Assembly: GCF_003990975.1 (NCBI RefSeq)
Contig: NZ_RZJR01000006.1
Coordinates: 124,001-188,000 of the forward strand
DNA length: 64,000 nt
Reading direction: 5' to 3'
Source: Cohnella sp. AR92
Lineage (GTDB): Bacteria > Bacillota > Bacilli > Paenibacillales > Paenibacillaceae
Part shown: piece after piece, positions 1-8,502 of the stretch
How the letters are laid out: every line of letters begins with the position of its first letter
Numbering within the stretch: position 1 is the first letter of the stretch
Notes under the pieces: model-generated
Seen by the model: only the letters and a program-made list of their open reading frames with translations
Database searches by the model: none
Told to the model about the DNA's origin: nothing
Position numbers and translations under genes: made by a program

Positions 1-560
1 GCCTCTTATTCGCATTGCCGTTATTAAGACAATGGGTTGCTTCCGATGGGTTCGCCATGTTCGACAGCTTCTACCGGTCGGGCGCGCTTGTCTTCGGAGG
101 AGGGCATGTCGTTCTTCCGCTGCTCGAGAGGGAGGTCGTCCCTACGGGGTGGGTTAGCGAAGCCGACTTTCTGGCGGGCTACGGAGCGACGCAAGCGGTG
201 CCGGGGCCGCTGTTTACGTTCGCCGCCTACTTGGGAGCGATGAGAAGCGGGGTCATCGGCGCCCTGATCGCGACGACGGCGATTTTCCTTCCGGCGTTTC
301 TGTTGATCGTAGGGGCGCTGCCGTTCTGGAATTCGCTTAGGAGGAGCAAGAAGGCCCAGGGAGCTTTTATCGGAATGAACGCGGCCGTCGTCGGGATCCT
401 GCTCGCAGCGTTGTATGATCCTCTATGGACGAGCGCCATCCTGGCTCCGGCCGACTTCGCGCTGGCTGCCCTGTTGTTTATCCTGCTCGTCTTCTGGCGA
501 ACGCCGCCTTGGCTCGTCGTGTTGGCCGGTGCCGCGGGAGGAATGCTTCTGCAGCTTTAG
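1..560 (+). CDS. chrA: chromate transporter ChrA, C-terminal part (5' end outside window)
   Basis: About the last 185 residues of an inner-membrane CHR-family transporter, which exports chromate. The frame is open to the left edge, so the first in-window start-like codon at 15 is not a real start. Visible family features are the second-domain FGGGHVVLPLLE motif, the QAVPGPLFTFAAYLG stretch, and hydrophobic segments running to the C-terminus. I infer this is the C-terminal half of a two-domain ChrA, but it could be the second gene of a split chrA pair, as is common in Bacillota. The gene ends in TAG, and no clear terminator follows before the acetyltransferase at 678. Confidence 0.85.
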   Translation, partial: LLFALPLLRQWVASDGFAMFDSFYRSGALVFGGGHVVLPLLEREVVPTGWVSEADFLAGYGATQAVPGPLFTFAAYLGAMRSGVIGALIATTAIFLPAFLLIVGALPFWNSLRRSKKAQGAFIGMNAAVVGILLAALYDPLWTSAILAPADFALAALLFILLVFWRTPPWLVVLAGAAGGMLLQL

Positions 561-677
561 ACGTTGGCCGGAGCGAGGGCGAATTGAGACGGGGACTTCC
601 TCGACGAGCGAGGATATGACAATTATACTAAGATAAAACGCTCTATTGGGCTTGTTGGGTAACAGGAGGATTGGCCG

Positions 678-1220
678 ATGTCAGAGAGTCAAATCTATAT
701 TCGCTTTCCGCAGGAAGCAGATACCGCTGAATTGGCAGCCCTATACAAAAGAAACCGGGAATTCTTCGAGGAGTTCTCGCCGAGCCCCGGTGACGATTAC
801 TATACGGAAGAGAATCAACTCCAACGGATCATTCAAAGCAAGACCGATAGAGACGAGGATCGGAGATACGAGTTCGTTATTTGCGAACAGGAGAATGACC
901 AGGTGATCGGCACCGTCGGCCTAACGTTCGTGACAAGAGGACCGCAGCAGAGCTGCATGATCGGATATAGTCTCGATCAAGCTTATAACGGCAAGGGTTA
1001 TATGACCGAAGCCGTGAAGCAACTGGTCAGATATGCGTTCGAGGAACTAGGGTTCCACCGGATCTATGGCGAAGCCACGCTCCGGAATCCAGGCTCTATC
1101 CGCGTGCTTGAGAAAGCCGGCTTCCAGAAGGAAGGAATCGCCAGAAGCAAGCTGAAGGTAAACGGAGTCTGGACCGATCTTCAGGTGCTGGCCATCATCA
1201 ATCCAGCGGATGAGGTGTAG
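678..1220 (+). CDS. GNAT N-acetyltransferase, RimJ/RimL type
   Basis: A 180-residue cytoplasmic acetyl-CoA-dependent acetyltransferase of the ribosomal-protein-alanine acetyltransferase group. The acetyl-CoA-binding motif A region is seen around NGKGYMTEAVKQLVRYAF, followed by the typical HRIYGEATLRNPGSIRVLEKAGF block. The ATG sits about 7 bases after AGGAGG. The next gene is a second, unrelated GNAT 23 bases downstream, so the two are probably cotranscribed. The substrate cannot be told from sequence; members act on ribosomal proteins, drugs or small amines. Confidence 0.9.
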   Translation: MSESQIYIRFPQEADTAELAALYKRNREFFEEFSPSPGDDYYTEENQLQRIIQSKTDRDEDRRYEFVICEQENDQVIGTVGLTFVTRGPQQSCMIGYSLDQAYNGKGYMTEAVKQLVRYAFEELGFHRIYGEATLRNPGSIRVLEKAGFQKEGIARSKLKVNGVWTDLQVLAIINPADEV

Positions 1221-1243
1221 AATCCATATCGAAATGGGGTTAT

Positions 1244-1759
1244 TTGATGATAATAAGAACGGAGAATGAACGGGAATACCAGGAAGTCTATGACTTGAAT
1301 TATCAAGCCTTCGGTAATAGAGAAGACGAATCGAAGTTAGTGGAGCGGATAAGAACGTCCGAAGGATTCGTTCCCGAGTTGTCGCTTGTGGCGGAAATGG
1401 ATGATCGAATCGTTGGTCATTTATTATTAAGCGAAGCCACAGTAGAAGATCAAGAGGAATCGCATACCGTAATCGTATTAGCCCCAATAGCCGTGAAGCC
1501 GGACATGCAAGCACGGGGAATTGGAAGCAGCTTGATTCAAGAGGGGATTAAGAGGTGCAAGGATCTAGGATACGAATTAGTCTTGTTAATCGGACATCCT
1601 AGTTATTATCCGCGTTTGGGATTCCAGCCGGCGAGACCGTTTGGACTTGAATTGCTACAGTTCGAGGTGTCCGATGACATATTTATGGTCTACGAAGTTA
1701 AGGAAGGGGCGCTTCTAAAAATGAAAGGCGAGTTGAAATATCCGGAAGCCTTTTTCTAA
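1244..1759 (+). CDS. GNAT N-acetyltransferase, YhbS-like
   Basis: A 171-residue single-domain acetyltransferase. Motif A is visible as VKPDMQARGIGSSLIQ, followed by a HPSYYPRLGFQPA block typical of YhbS-type predicted acetyltransferases. It starts at ATG (a second ATG follows directly) after a weak GGGG ribosome site. It lies just behind another GNAT gene and probably shares its transcript. Substrate unknown. Confidence 0.88.
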   Translation: MMIIRTENEREYQEVYDLNYQAFGNREDESKLVERIRTSEGFVPELSLVAEMDDRIVGHLLLSEATVEDQEESHTVIVLAPIAVKPDMQARGIGSSLIQEGIKRCKDLGYELVLLIGHPSYYPRLGFQPARPFGLELLQFEVSDDIFMVYEVKEGALLKMKGELKYPEAFF

Positions 1760-1818
1760 GCTAGGAACTGATCGACGATAAACTGCTGTGGAGAGGGACC
1801 TGCTAGAATGGAGGCGCC

Positions 1819-1956
1819 ATGAGGAAGAAGCGAATTCGATTAGAGCCTGCACACGATATCCGAGAGTATGCTCATGGATTCAGCATCGTTTCAGCATCAA
1901 CGGGCTTTGACAGCCTCATCTATCTACTCCTTCGCCAGTCACTCCCATATGGATAA
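1819..1956 (+). CDS. possible 45-residue small protein
   Basis: A short open frame starting MRKKRIRLEP and ending QSLPYG, with GGAGG five bases before its ATG. A strong terminator begins 2 bases after its stop, which is how a last cistron of the GNAT operon would look. The N-terminus is basic and the C-terminal half is hydrophobic (SLIYLLLRQS). I recognise no family. It could be a chance frame inside a 3' untranslated region. Confidence 0.35.
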   Translation: MRKKRIRLEPAHDIREYAHGFSIVSASTGFDSLIYLLLRQSLPYG

Positions 1957-1958
1957 AT

Positions 1959-1981
1959 CCGCGCTCCGCGCGGTTTTTTTA
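1959..1981 (+). terminator. rho-independent terminator
   Basis: CCGCGC-TCC-GCGCGG hairpin followed by a run of T residues. It ends the acetyltransferase transcript. Confidence 0.85.
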
Positions 1982-2001
1982 TTTTCGCCCAGCACATGAC
2001 C

Positions 2002-2059
2002 TTGACAGGAGGGAGGGTATCGCCTACTATGGGATCTATTCAATAAATCTATTGAATAG
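2002..2059 (+). promoter_or_regulatory. promoter and perfect palindromic operator of the ArsR-rhodanese gene
   Basis: TTGACA at 2002-2007 and TACTAT at 2025-2030 are 17 bases apart, a near-consensus housekeeping promoter. Starting 5 bases after the -10 lies a perfect inverted repeat with arms CTATTCAATA (2036-2045) and TATTGAATAG (2050-2059) and a 4-base spacer. It covers the expected transcription start. This fits an ArsR-family operator for autorepression of the downstream gene. Confidence 0.85.
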
Positions 2060-2073
2060 TTGAGGTGGGCGCA

Positions 2074-2739
2074 ATGGAGTTTGAACGTCAATGGAAAGAT
2101 CAACTCTACCGGGAGTTTGCGCGTATAGGCAAATGTTTATCCAGTCCGAAGCGGCTGGAGCTGATCGACTTGCTGTCCCAAGGACCTAAATCCGTGGAGC
2201 AGCTGGTCAAGCTAACGGGAATGAGCGTAGCCAACGTCTCCCAGCATCTTCAGACCCTACATGAATCGAAGATGGTGCGCTTCCATAAGAAGGGCAATTA
2301 CGTCATCTACGAGATTGCCGAGCGCTCGATCGCCGACTTCATGGTATCCATGCATAAGCTAAGCGAGAAGCAATTGATCGAGATCCAACAGCTCAAGAAA
2401 GAAGTATTGGAGCATCGGGCTCGAATGGAGCCTATTGCTCTTGACGAACTTCTAGAACGCATGGAGAAGGGGGAAGTCGTGCTGGTGGACGTAAGGCCGG
2501 AGGATGAATACGCGAGCGGGCATATCCCCGGCGCCCTGTCGATGCCGATCGATGAACTGGAGAAGCACTTGTCGTCCTTGCCGATGGATAAGCATATCGT
2601 GGCTTATTGCCGAGGTCCTTACTGCCTTCTGTCGGCACAGGCCATCGAAATTCTGGAGAGAAACGGGATAAAGGCCTCCATGCTGGAAGAAGGCGTGCAT
2701 GAATGGAAGCATCATCTGGAGCACTCCAATCGAAGATAG
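2074..2739 (+). CDS. ArsR-family regulator fused to a rhodanese domain
   Basis: A 221-residue protein. Residues about 10-90 form an ArsR winged helix (LIDLLSQGPKSVEQLVKLTG, then SVANVSQHLQTLHESKMV). Residues about 120-215 form a rhodanese domain (VLVDVRPEDEYASGHIPGA) with active loop YCRGPYCLLS containing two cysteines. ArsR proteins repress until an inducer binds; the rhodanese cysteine would carry a persulfide, so reactive-sulfur or electrophile sensing is a reasonable inference. The ATG at 2074 is preferred over the GTG at 2065 because AGGTGG then lies 6-7 bases upstream. The next gene, an MFS pump, follows closely and is the likely target. Confidence 0.9.
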   Translation: MEFERQWKDQLYREFARIGKCLSSPKRLELIDLLSQGPKSVEQLVKLTGMSVANVSQHLQTLHESKMVRFHKKGNYVIYEIAERSIADFMVSMHKLSEKQLIEIQQLKKEVLEHRARMEPIALDELLERMEKGEVVLVDVRPEDEYASGHIPGALSMPIDELEKHLSSLPMDKHIVAYCRGPYCLLSAQAIEILERNGIKASMLEEGVHEWKHHLEHSNRR

Positions 2740-2785
2740 GTAAATGCGGTTCGAATTGATTATAGAAGAAAGGCGGTTCTACGCG

Positions 2786-4087
2786 ATGAAGCATGAACCC
2801 GATCCTATCCAGAAGTACGTGAATTCGCCAAGCTTGCAGCAACAATTGTTCAAGAGGTCCCTCTGGATCGTCGTCATCTCGCAAATATTCGGCGGAGCCG
2901 GTCTGGCCGCCGGGGTAACCGTCGGCGCACTGCTTGCCCAGGACATGCTGGGAACGGAAAGCTATGCGGGGATACCAACAGCTTTATTTACCCTCGGTTC
3001 TGCGCTGGCTGCGTTCCTGGTAGGACGTTATTCGCAGCGCTTAGGCCGCCGTTGGGGACTTTCCGCCGGCTTTATGGCTGGTGGAATTGGAGCCATAGGA
3101 GTCATTTTCGCGGCTATTCAAGACAGCGTTGTTCTCTTGTTTATCTCGCTCTTTATCTACGGGGCAGGAACGTCGACGAACCTGCAAGCCCGATATGCCG
3201 GGACCGACCTGGCGAAGCCGAATCAACGCGCCAAAGCGATCAGCATCGCGATGGTCACGACGACGCTGGGGGCGGTTGCGGGTCCGAACTTGGTGGAAGT
3301 CATGGGCAAATTCGCGATTTCCATCGGAGTTCCGGCTTTGGCGGGGCCCTTTATTCTTGCTGCCGCAGCCTATATACTGGCAGGTTTCGTTTTTCTCCTC
3401 TTTCTCCGTCCGGATCCGTTCGTCGTCGCTCAAGCCATCTATCGGGCGCAATCGGCGACGAATGGCTCAGTCCAAGCGCCATCGAGCGCTTCTAAGGTCA
3501 ATAACCGGAATCTGATCGTCGGGACGACCGTCATGATCCTCACGCAAGTCGTGATGGTCGGCATCATGACCATGACGCCCGTTCACATGAAGCATCACGG
3601 ACATAGCATAAGCGATGTCGGAATCGTCATCGGCATTCATATCGGATTCATGTTTTTACCATCTCTCCTAACAGGAGTACTTGTCGATAAAATAGGTCGT
3701 GCGACCATGTCGATTGCATCGGGCGGCGTGCTTCTTCTTGCCGGACTGGTTGCGGCTTTGGCGCCGGCCGACTCCATGTTCGTCCTGATTATCGCGTTGG
3801 CTCTGTTGGGGCTTGGCTGGAACTTGGGCTTGATCAGCGGAACGGCTCTCATCGTGGATGCGACGGATCCGGCAACGCGCGCCAAGACGCAAGGAACCAT
3901 CGACGTGTTGATCGCGCTTGCGGGAGCTTCGGGAGGAGCGGTATCCGGCATGGTTGCCGCACATTCCAGTTATTCGGCCTTGTCGCTCTCCGGCGGCGGA
4001 CTTGCTCTTCTATTGATCCCCGTGGTGATATGGTCCCGAAGAAAACAGCAGCATCAACCTTCTTCCGACCAAATCTCTCTTAACTAA
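2786..4087 (+). CDS. MFS transporter
   Basis: About 433 residues with 12 predicted membrane segments and the MFS loop motif VGRYSQRLGRRWGLS between helices 2 and 3. An upstream in-frame ATG at 2744 also exists but has a cramped ribosome site; the ATG at 2786 (MKHEPDPIQ) follows GAAAGGCGG. It is cotranscribed with the ArsR-rhodanese regulator and closed by a terminator at 4117. I infer export of a compound sensed by that regulator. The substrate is not visible in the sequence. Confidence 0.85.
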   Translation: MKHEPDPIQKYVNSPSLQQQLFKRSLWIVVISQIFGGAGLAAGVTVGALLAQDMLGTESYAGIPTALFTLGSALAAFLVGRYSQRLGRRWGLSAGFMAGGIGAIGVIFAAIQDSVVLLFISLFIYGAGTSTNLQARYAGTDLAKPNQRAKAISIAMVTTTLGAVAGPNLVEVMGKFAISIGVPALAGPFILAAAAYILAGFVFLLFLRPDPFVVAQAIYRAQSATNGSVQAPSSASKVNNRNLIVGTTVMILTQVVMVGIMTMTPVHMKHHGHSISDVGIVIGIHIGFMFLPSLLTGVLVDKIGRATMSIASGGVLLLAGLVAALAPADSMFVLIIALALLGLGWNLGLISGTALIVDATDPATRAKTQGTIDVLIALAGASGGAVSGMVAAHSSYSALSLSGGGLALLLIPVVIWSRRKQQHQPSSDQISLN

Positions 4088-4116
4088 CGTTCGATCATCC
4101 ATACGGCCATTTCCGA

Positions 4117-4141
4117 TCCGCGCGTTGCGCGGATTTTTTTT
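4117..4141 (+). terminator. rho-independent terminator
   Basis: ATCCGCGC-GTT-GCGCGGAT hairpin followed by eight T residues, downstream of the MFS gene. Confidence 0.9.
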
Positions 4142-4222
4142 ATGCTGCGGGACGTTCTTTACAAAGCCAATGGGAAACGATATTCTTTGGTGTAAATAAA
4201 ACAGGAAGAGGAGTTGCGAAGC

Positions 4223-4783
4223 ATGGCGTTCACAAGAGCCCTCATCAATATCGATTATACGAACGATTTCGTGGCCAGTGACGGGGCACTGACCTGCGGG
4301 GAGCCGGGACAAGCGATCGAAGCCCGAATCGCGGCCCTGACGGACGAGTTCATTCGGAACGGCGACGAAGTCATCTTCGCAATCGACATTCATCGGGAGA
4401 ACGATCCCTATCATCCGGAAACGACACTATTCCCGCCGCATAATATTGAAGGAACGACCGGCAGGCGATTGTACGGCAAACTGGAAGAAATCTATCAAGC
4501 TCATCGAACGCTAGCGAACGTTCGCTGGATGGATAAAACAAGATACAGCGCGTTCGCGGGCACGGATCTCGATCTTCGGCTTCGCGAGCGCGGCATATCG
4601 GAGCTTCACTTGGTCGGCGTCTGCACGGATATCTGCGTTCTTCATACCGCGGTAGACGCTTATAACAAAGGCTATAAGATAATCATTCATGAGGATGCGG
4701 TCGCGAGCTTCGACGAAGCCGGCCATCAATGGGCGCTGCGCCACTTCAAAGGTTCGATCGGGGCGGAAGTGGTCAGAGGCTAA
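4223..4783 (+). CDS. isochorismatase/nicotinamidase-family cysteine hydrolase
   Basis: A 186-residue cytosolic hydrolase. The catalytic triad expected for the family is visible: Asp in ALINIDYTNDF (residue 11), Lys in RWMDKTRYSAF, and Cys in GVCTDICVLHTA. The metal-site pattern IDIH followed by two further histidines resembles nicotinamidase (PncA), so amide hydrolysis of nicotinamide or a similar molecule is likely. The start at ATG 4223 follows GGAAGAGGAG; a TTG 9 bases upstream is less likely. A stand-alone gene between two MFS genes. Confidence 0.85.
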   Translation: MAFTRALINIDYTNDFVASDGALTCGEPGQAIEARIAALTDEFIRNGDEVIFAIDIHRENDPYHPETTLFPPHNIEGTTGRRLYGKLEEIYQAHRTLANVRWMDKTRYSAFAGTDLDLRLRERGISELHLVGVCTDICVLHTAVDAYNKGYKIIIHEDAVASFDEAGHQWALRHFKGSIGAEVVRG

Positions 4784-4889
4784 GCGAAAAATGAGGAAAA
4801 GGACAGGGAGGAGTAGGCATATGAGACCGATTTGATTCACTTTTTACACTGCCCAAACTAAATCTAAAATTGAATACGGGGAGATAAAA

Positions 4890-6173
4890 GTGAACGCTAA
4901 ACGGTCTTTTTATTACTTGTGGGGCTCGCAGGCCTTGTCCAACCTGGTAGACGCCTTCTATTTAGTCGCGCTTATCACTTACGTGCTCAACCAGACCCAC
5001 TCGGTTATCTTCGCGACAATGGTCCCTTTGATGCGCGTATCCGCGCAGCTGCTAAGCGGATTAGCGGCACCGCTCATGATCGTCCGATACAGGCTGCCTT
5101 TTCTGCTTACGGTGTCCCAGCTGGGGCAGTTCCTGCTATTCGGCGCGTTGGCCGTCTATTTGTCCCCTCATGTCGAGGGAACCGCCTTATTGCCTATCTA
5201 TGCGATTATCGCCGCGATCTCCTTCCTCGACGGTTGGACGACGCCGGCTCGCAATGCACTGGTTCCGAGACTCGTCCGAGACGAAGCGCTGCTGAAGGCG
5301 AACGGGATGATCGCCACCACCGATCAGATCATTCAATTCGCCGGATGGGCGGTCAGCGGGGTACTGGTGGCATCCTTCGGATCCTTCCCGGTTCTGCTGG
5401 CCGTAGCCGCCGGCTTCGGCGTTGCGATGGCAGTTACGCTGCTGATCGAAGATCCGACCGAGTCCAAGCGGCGCAGTCTATGGGATGTGAGAACGGGGCG
5501 GGAATATCGCCGCGGAAGCGAGACCAGATGGAACACCCTGAAGGAAGGATGGCAGCTGCTGTGGCAGTCCAGACGGCTTCGTTCCATGAGCCTTATGGAT
5601 ATGACCGACGCATTGGGCAGCTCCGTGTGGGTCGGAGCTTTCTTGCTTGTGTTCGTGCAGGACGTTCTGCATAAAGACGAACAGTGGTGGGGGTATATCA
5701 ACGCCGGTTATTTCGCCGGAACCGTATTGGGCGGCATTCTGGTTATTGCCCTCGTGAGACGGTTGGAAAATCGGCTGTTCCTGTTCATGATTGTCGGGTT
5801 GCTAGGGTATGCCATGTGCACGGCCGTGTTTGCCATAAACAAGGTTGCTCCCCTTACTTTGTTGATCGTCTTGGTGACGGGTCCGTTCACGGAATTGTCG
5901 GCCATCTCTCGCAAGACGCTAATTCAGAGAAGCTGCACCCGGGATCAGCTGCCCAAGGTCTTCTCCGCCCAGAACACGTTGATGAACTTGATCTTCGGCG
6001 TATCCTTGCTCTTGATGAGCTATCTCGCGGAGCGGTTGGGGATCGTATCCATGTATCTGATCGCTGCCGCAATCAGCGCCGCGGCCGCAGGAGTCGGCTG
6101 GTCGAACCGCAACGCGTTCGCCGAGGGACAGGGAAAGGCTGTCAACGGGAGGCAAGCGGGAACGAGCCTCTAA
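4890..6173 (+). CDS. MFS exporter (MFS_3 / EntS-like)
   Basis: 427 residues, GTG start 5 bases after GGGGAGA. The order of hydrophobic segments and the motif DGWTTPARNALVPRLV are typical of the MFS_3 group that contains siderophore and macrolide exporters. Twelve membrane helices are expected, with a polar loop in the middle (RTGREYRRGSETRW). A strong hairpin follows the gene. Substrate unknown. Confidence 0.85.
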   Translation: MNAKRSFYYLWGSQALSNLVDAFYLVALITYVLNQTHSVIFATMVPLMRVSAQLLSGLAAPLMIVRYRLPFLLTVSQLGQFLLFGALAVYLSPHVEGTALLPIYAIIAAISFLDGWTTPARNALVPRLVRDEALLKANGMIATTDQIIQFAGWAVSGVLVASFGSFPVLLAVAAGFGVAMAVTLLIEDPTESKRRSLWDVRTGREYRRGSETRWNTLKEGWQLLWQSRRLRSMSLMDMTDALGSSVWVGAFLLVFVQDVLHKDEQWWGYINAGYFAGTVLGGILVIALVRRLENRLFLFMIVGLLGYAMCTAVFAINKVAPLTLLIVLVTGPFTELSAISRKTLIQRSCTRDQLPKVFSAQNTLMNLIFGVSLLLMSYLAERLGIVSMYLIAAAISAAAAGVGWSNRNAFAEGQGKAVNGRQAGTSL

Positions 6174-6184
6174 ATGAAGACGTT

Positions 6185-6228
6185 AAACGGAAGAAGAAGC
6201 CGTGCGCTCGCACGGCTTCTTCCCGTTT
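6185..6228. terminator. bidirectional terminator between MFS gene and tgl
   Basis: Long hairpin with 14-base arms (GAAGAAGCCGTGCG and its complement) flanked by AAACGG and CCGTTT. It lies between convergent genes and touches the stop codon of tgl. Confidence 0.85.
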
Positions 6229-6934
6229 ACATTCGAAGGGTACGGCGTCCGCCGATACGTGCCTTGACGGCGGCAAGTCCGGGAGGGAAGGGAAGGCCGA
6301 TATAGGATTGGCGAAGATCGGAAGGAGCGAATTGCGATAGGTAATCGTAGTCCGGATAGACGATTAAGTCTTCCAGGTAAGCGGATCGGTCCGCGCCCGA
6401 CCGTCTGCGTCTATTTAATGCGTTGATGATGTCATTGGCCGATCGGATGCCGACGCCGTGGCCATAGTACAAATCCTGATCGAGCATAATGACGTTCTCG
6501 CCTTGCCATTCCATCTTCTCGGGATTCACGTCCGGGTTCTTGAAGTAAAGGCAATCCCCCGGCCGTCCGTAGGAAGCGCTGACTTCTGCGGAAGACACGC
6601 CCAAGTCGGCGTCCGTATCCCAGCTGTGCAGAAGCAGTCTGCCGAACAACTCGTTGAACTTCGTCGAGCCGATCGTGTCCAAGACTCCTTTGTAGAACAG
6701 GATGACGACGGCGGTGGCGCACTCGAAGCCGTATTTGGATCCGTTCGAGAAGATATCCCGGATGCCCTTCGACGGGGAAACGCCGTCGCGAATATGGAAG
6801 CCCCCGTTATTCGTCAGGTACCAATAGTTCTTATTGCAGAACGATGTACGGAAGGTGGCGAACCTCGTACCGCCGGTACTCATCTCTCGCGCCGCGGCGA
6901 CAATATTCGATCGCAGCGCGTCTTCGAAATTCAT
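6227..6934 (-). CDS. tgl: protein-glutamine gamma-glutamyltransferase (spore transglutaminase)
   Basis: A 235-residue homologue of Bacillus Tgl, which crosslinks spore coat proteins by isopeptide bonds. Recognised by SNIVAAAREMSTGGTRFATF, the catalytic-cysteine motif FECATAVVILFYKG, the GDCLYFKNPDVNP block and HGVGI. Compared with B. subtilis Tgl it lacks about 45 N-terminal residues: an in-frame TGA lies 3 codons before the ATG, and GAGGCGGG precedes that start, so the short form is real in this sequence. The C-terminus is somewhat extended. It is divergent from a germinant-receptor operon, so both are probably expressed late in sporulation. Confidence 0.92.
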   Translation of the reverse strand: MNFEDALRSNIVAAAREMSTGGTRFATFRTSFCNKNYWYLTNNGGFHIRDGVSPSKGIRDIFSNGSKYGFECATAVVILFYKGVLDTIGSTKFNELFGRLLLHSWDTDADLGVSSAEVSASYGRPGDCLYFKNPDVNPEKMEWQGENVIMLDQDLYYGHGVGIRSANDIINALNRRRRSGADRSAYLEDLIVYPDYDYLSQFAPSDLRQSYIGLPFPPGLAAVKARIGGRRTLRM

Positions 6935-7062
6935 GTGGAATCATCCCGCCTCTCCAGGTTGCTATCCTTCAGCTTATGGCCGACTGCCTAACTTCGTACC
7001 TGATCGTAAGTTCCCTGCAATTGGATATACTAGGGCAGACTCTTGAATAAGGAGGAGCCTCA

Positions 7063-8502
7063 TTGACGCCTGCAACGATCGGCCTTGAATTCGACAAGTT
7101 AGTCGGCGAGCACTTCGCCGAACAACACGATTATCGGTCCCAAGAGCTTAACCTCGGAGTATCTCGGTACAAGATTCATTACTTCGAGACGTTAGTCGAT
7201 TCCGCTCTTATACAGGATTATATCCTGAAGCCTCTCTTACTGCGGCCTAATGATCCTATTCGAGAAGTCGTCTCCATTCTGGATTACGCGGAGACGGACA
7301 ATCCGGGGGAAGCCGTGCAAGCGATCTTGGGCGGCAAGACGGTCCTCCAACGATCGAACGGAGACAAGATCTATTTGCTTGGGACGGATCTAAAGAAAGA
7401 ACGATCCATCAATATCCCGACCAATGAAAGAGTCTTGCGGGGGCCGAACGAAGCTTTTATCGAGAATCTCCATACGAATATCAACTTAATGCGAAATCTC
7501 ATTCCTTCCTCCGAGCTTATCGTCAAGATGACGACCGTCGGAAGGATCTCGCGAACGAAGGTAGCGCTCCTCTATATCAAATCGATTGCCGATTCGACGT
7601 TCGTGAAGGAGATCGAAAGCAGGCTCCGAAGCATTGACATCGACTACGTGGAAGCGCCGGGATTTATCGACGAACTGATCCGCGAGAAGAAGTTCAGCCT
7701 GTTCCCGCAACAGCTCGTCACCGAACGGCCGGACCGGGCTCGAGCGCATCTTATGGAAGGGAAGATCGTCCTCCTAACCTCCGGTTCTCCGGACAGCCTT
7801 ATTTTACCGGTAACCTTCTGGTCTTTCTTGCAGAGTCCGGACGACTATCAGATCAGCTGGCTGCTGGGCACGATTTTTCGGCTGTTGCGCCTATGCTGCT
7901 TCTTCATTACGCTTGGCCTGCCCGGCTTGTATGTATCCGTATGCTCGTTCAACCCTCAGCTGCTGCCGATCAATTTTGTCAATACGCTCCAGAGCTCGAT
8001 GAAGTACATTGCCTTTCCTCCGTTGCTCGAAGCTCTCTTCATGATGTTATTGCTCGAGGTTGTCAGGGAAGCGACGGTGAGGTTGGCGAATCCGATCGGC
8101 CAAACGATCGGCATCGTGGGAGGCATCGTCATCGGTACCGTCGTCGTGCAATCCAATCTAGTCTCGAATGCGATGGTCATTATCGTCGCCTTGACGGGGG
8201 TGGCTTCCTTTATCATTCCGTCCTACGAGATGAGCAGCGCCGCAAGACTGTTAAGCTATCCGGCTCTTCTTATCTCCTCGCTCTTGGGTTTATTGGGACT
8301 TGCCTTCTTCTTTATGATGATCGTTATTCATCTGTGCAAGGCGAGTACGTTAGGAGTCGCTTACTATGCTCCGCCGTTCACCGCACAAGCAGCGAAGGAT
8401 ACGTTGATCAGAGCGCCGATGTGGAAACAAAGGGAGCGGCCGAGAGATACCGCGCCAAGCAACCGAACGAGGCAGCGCAACCCGAGGGGATGGAGAAGAT
8501 GA
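7063..8502 (+). CDS. spore germination protein, GerA family (receptor A subunit)
   Basis: A 479-residue A subunit of a nutrient germinant receptor in the spore inner membrane. A large soluble N-terminal half (to about residue 245, with the VGRISRTKVALLYIKSIAD motif) is followed by hydrophobic segments to about residue 440 and a basic C-terminal tail. It begins with TTG 6 bases after AAGGAGGAG. Its TGA overlaps the ATG of the gerB-type gene, and the order A-B-C is canonical. The germinant cannot be deduced. Confidence 0.93.
   Translation: MTPATIGLEFDKLVGEHFAEQHDYRSQELNLGVSRYKIHYFETLVDSALIQDYILKPLLLRPNDPIREVVSILDYAETDNPGEAVQAILGGKTVLQRSNGDKIYLLGTDLKKERSINIPTNERVLRGPNEAFIENLHTNINLMRNLIPSSELIVKMTTVGRISRTKVALLYIKSIADSTFVKEIESRLRSIDIDYVEAPGFIDELIREKKFSLFPQQLVTERPDRARAHLMEGKIVLLTSGSPDSLILPVTFWSFLQSPDDYQISWLLGTIFRLLRLCCFFITLGLPGLYVSVCSFNPQLLPINFVNTLQSSMKYIAFPPLLEALFMMLLLEVVREATVRLANPIGQTIGIVGGIVIGTVVVQSNLVSNAMVIIVALTGVASFIIPSYEMSSAARLLSYPALLISSLLGLLGLAFFFMMIVIHLCKASTLGVAYYAPPFTAQAAKDTLIRAPMWKQRERPRDTAPSNRTRQRNPRGWRR

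Noticed and set aside
4820-4832. Four-codon ORF (MRPI) with a GGAGGAG upstream of the MFS gene
   Set aside because: Too short to support a leader peptide; no attenuator hairpin follows.
7893-8498. Longer N-terminus of the gerB-type protein
   Set aside because: The frame is open through gerA but the predicted residues are not like GerB. The ATG at 8499 with overlap gives normal length.
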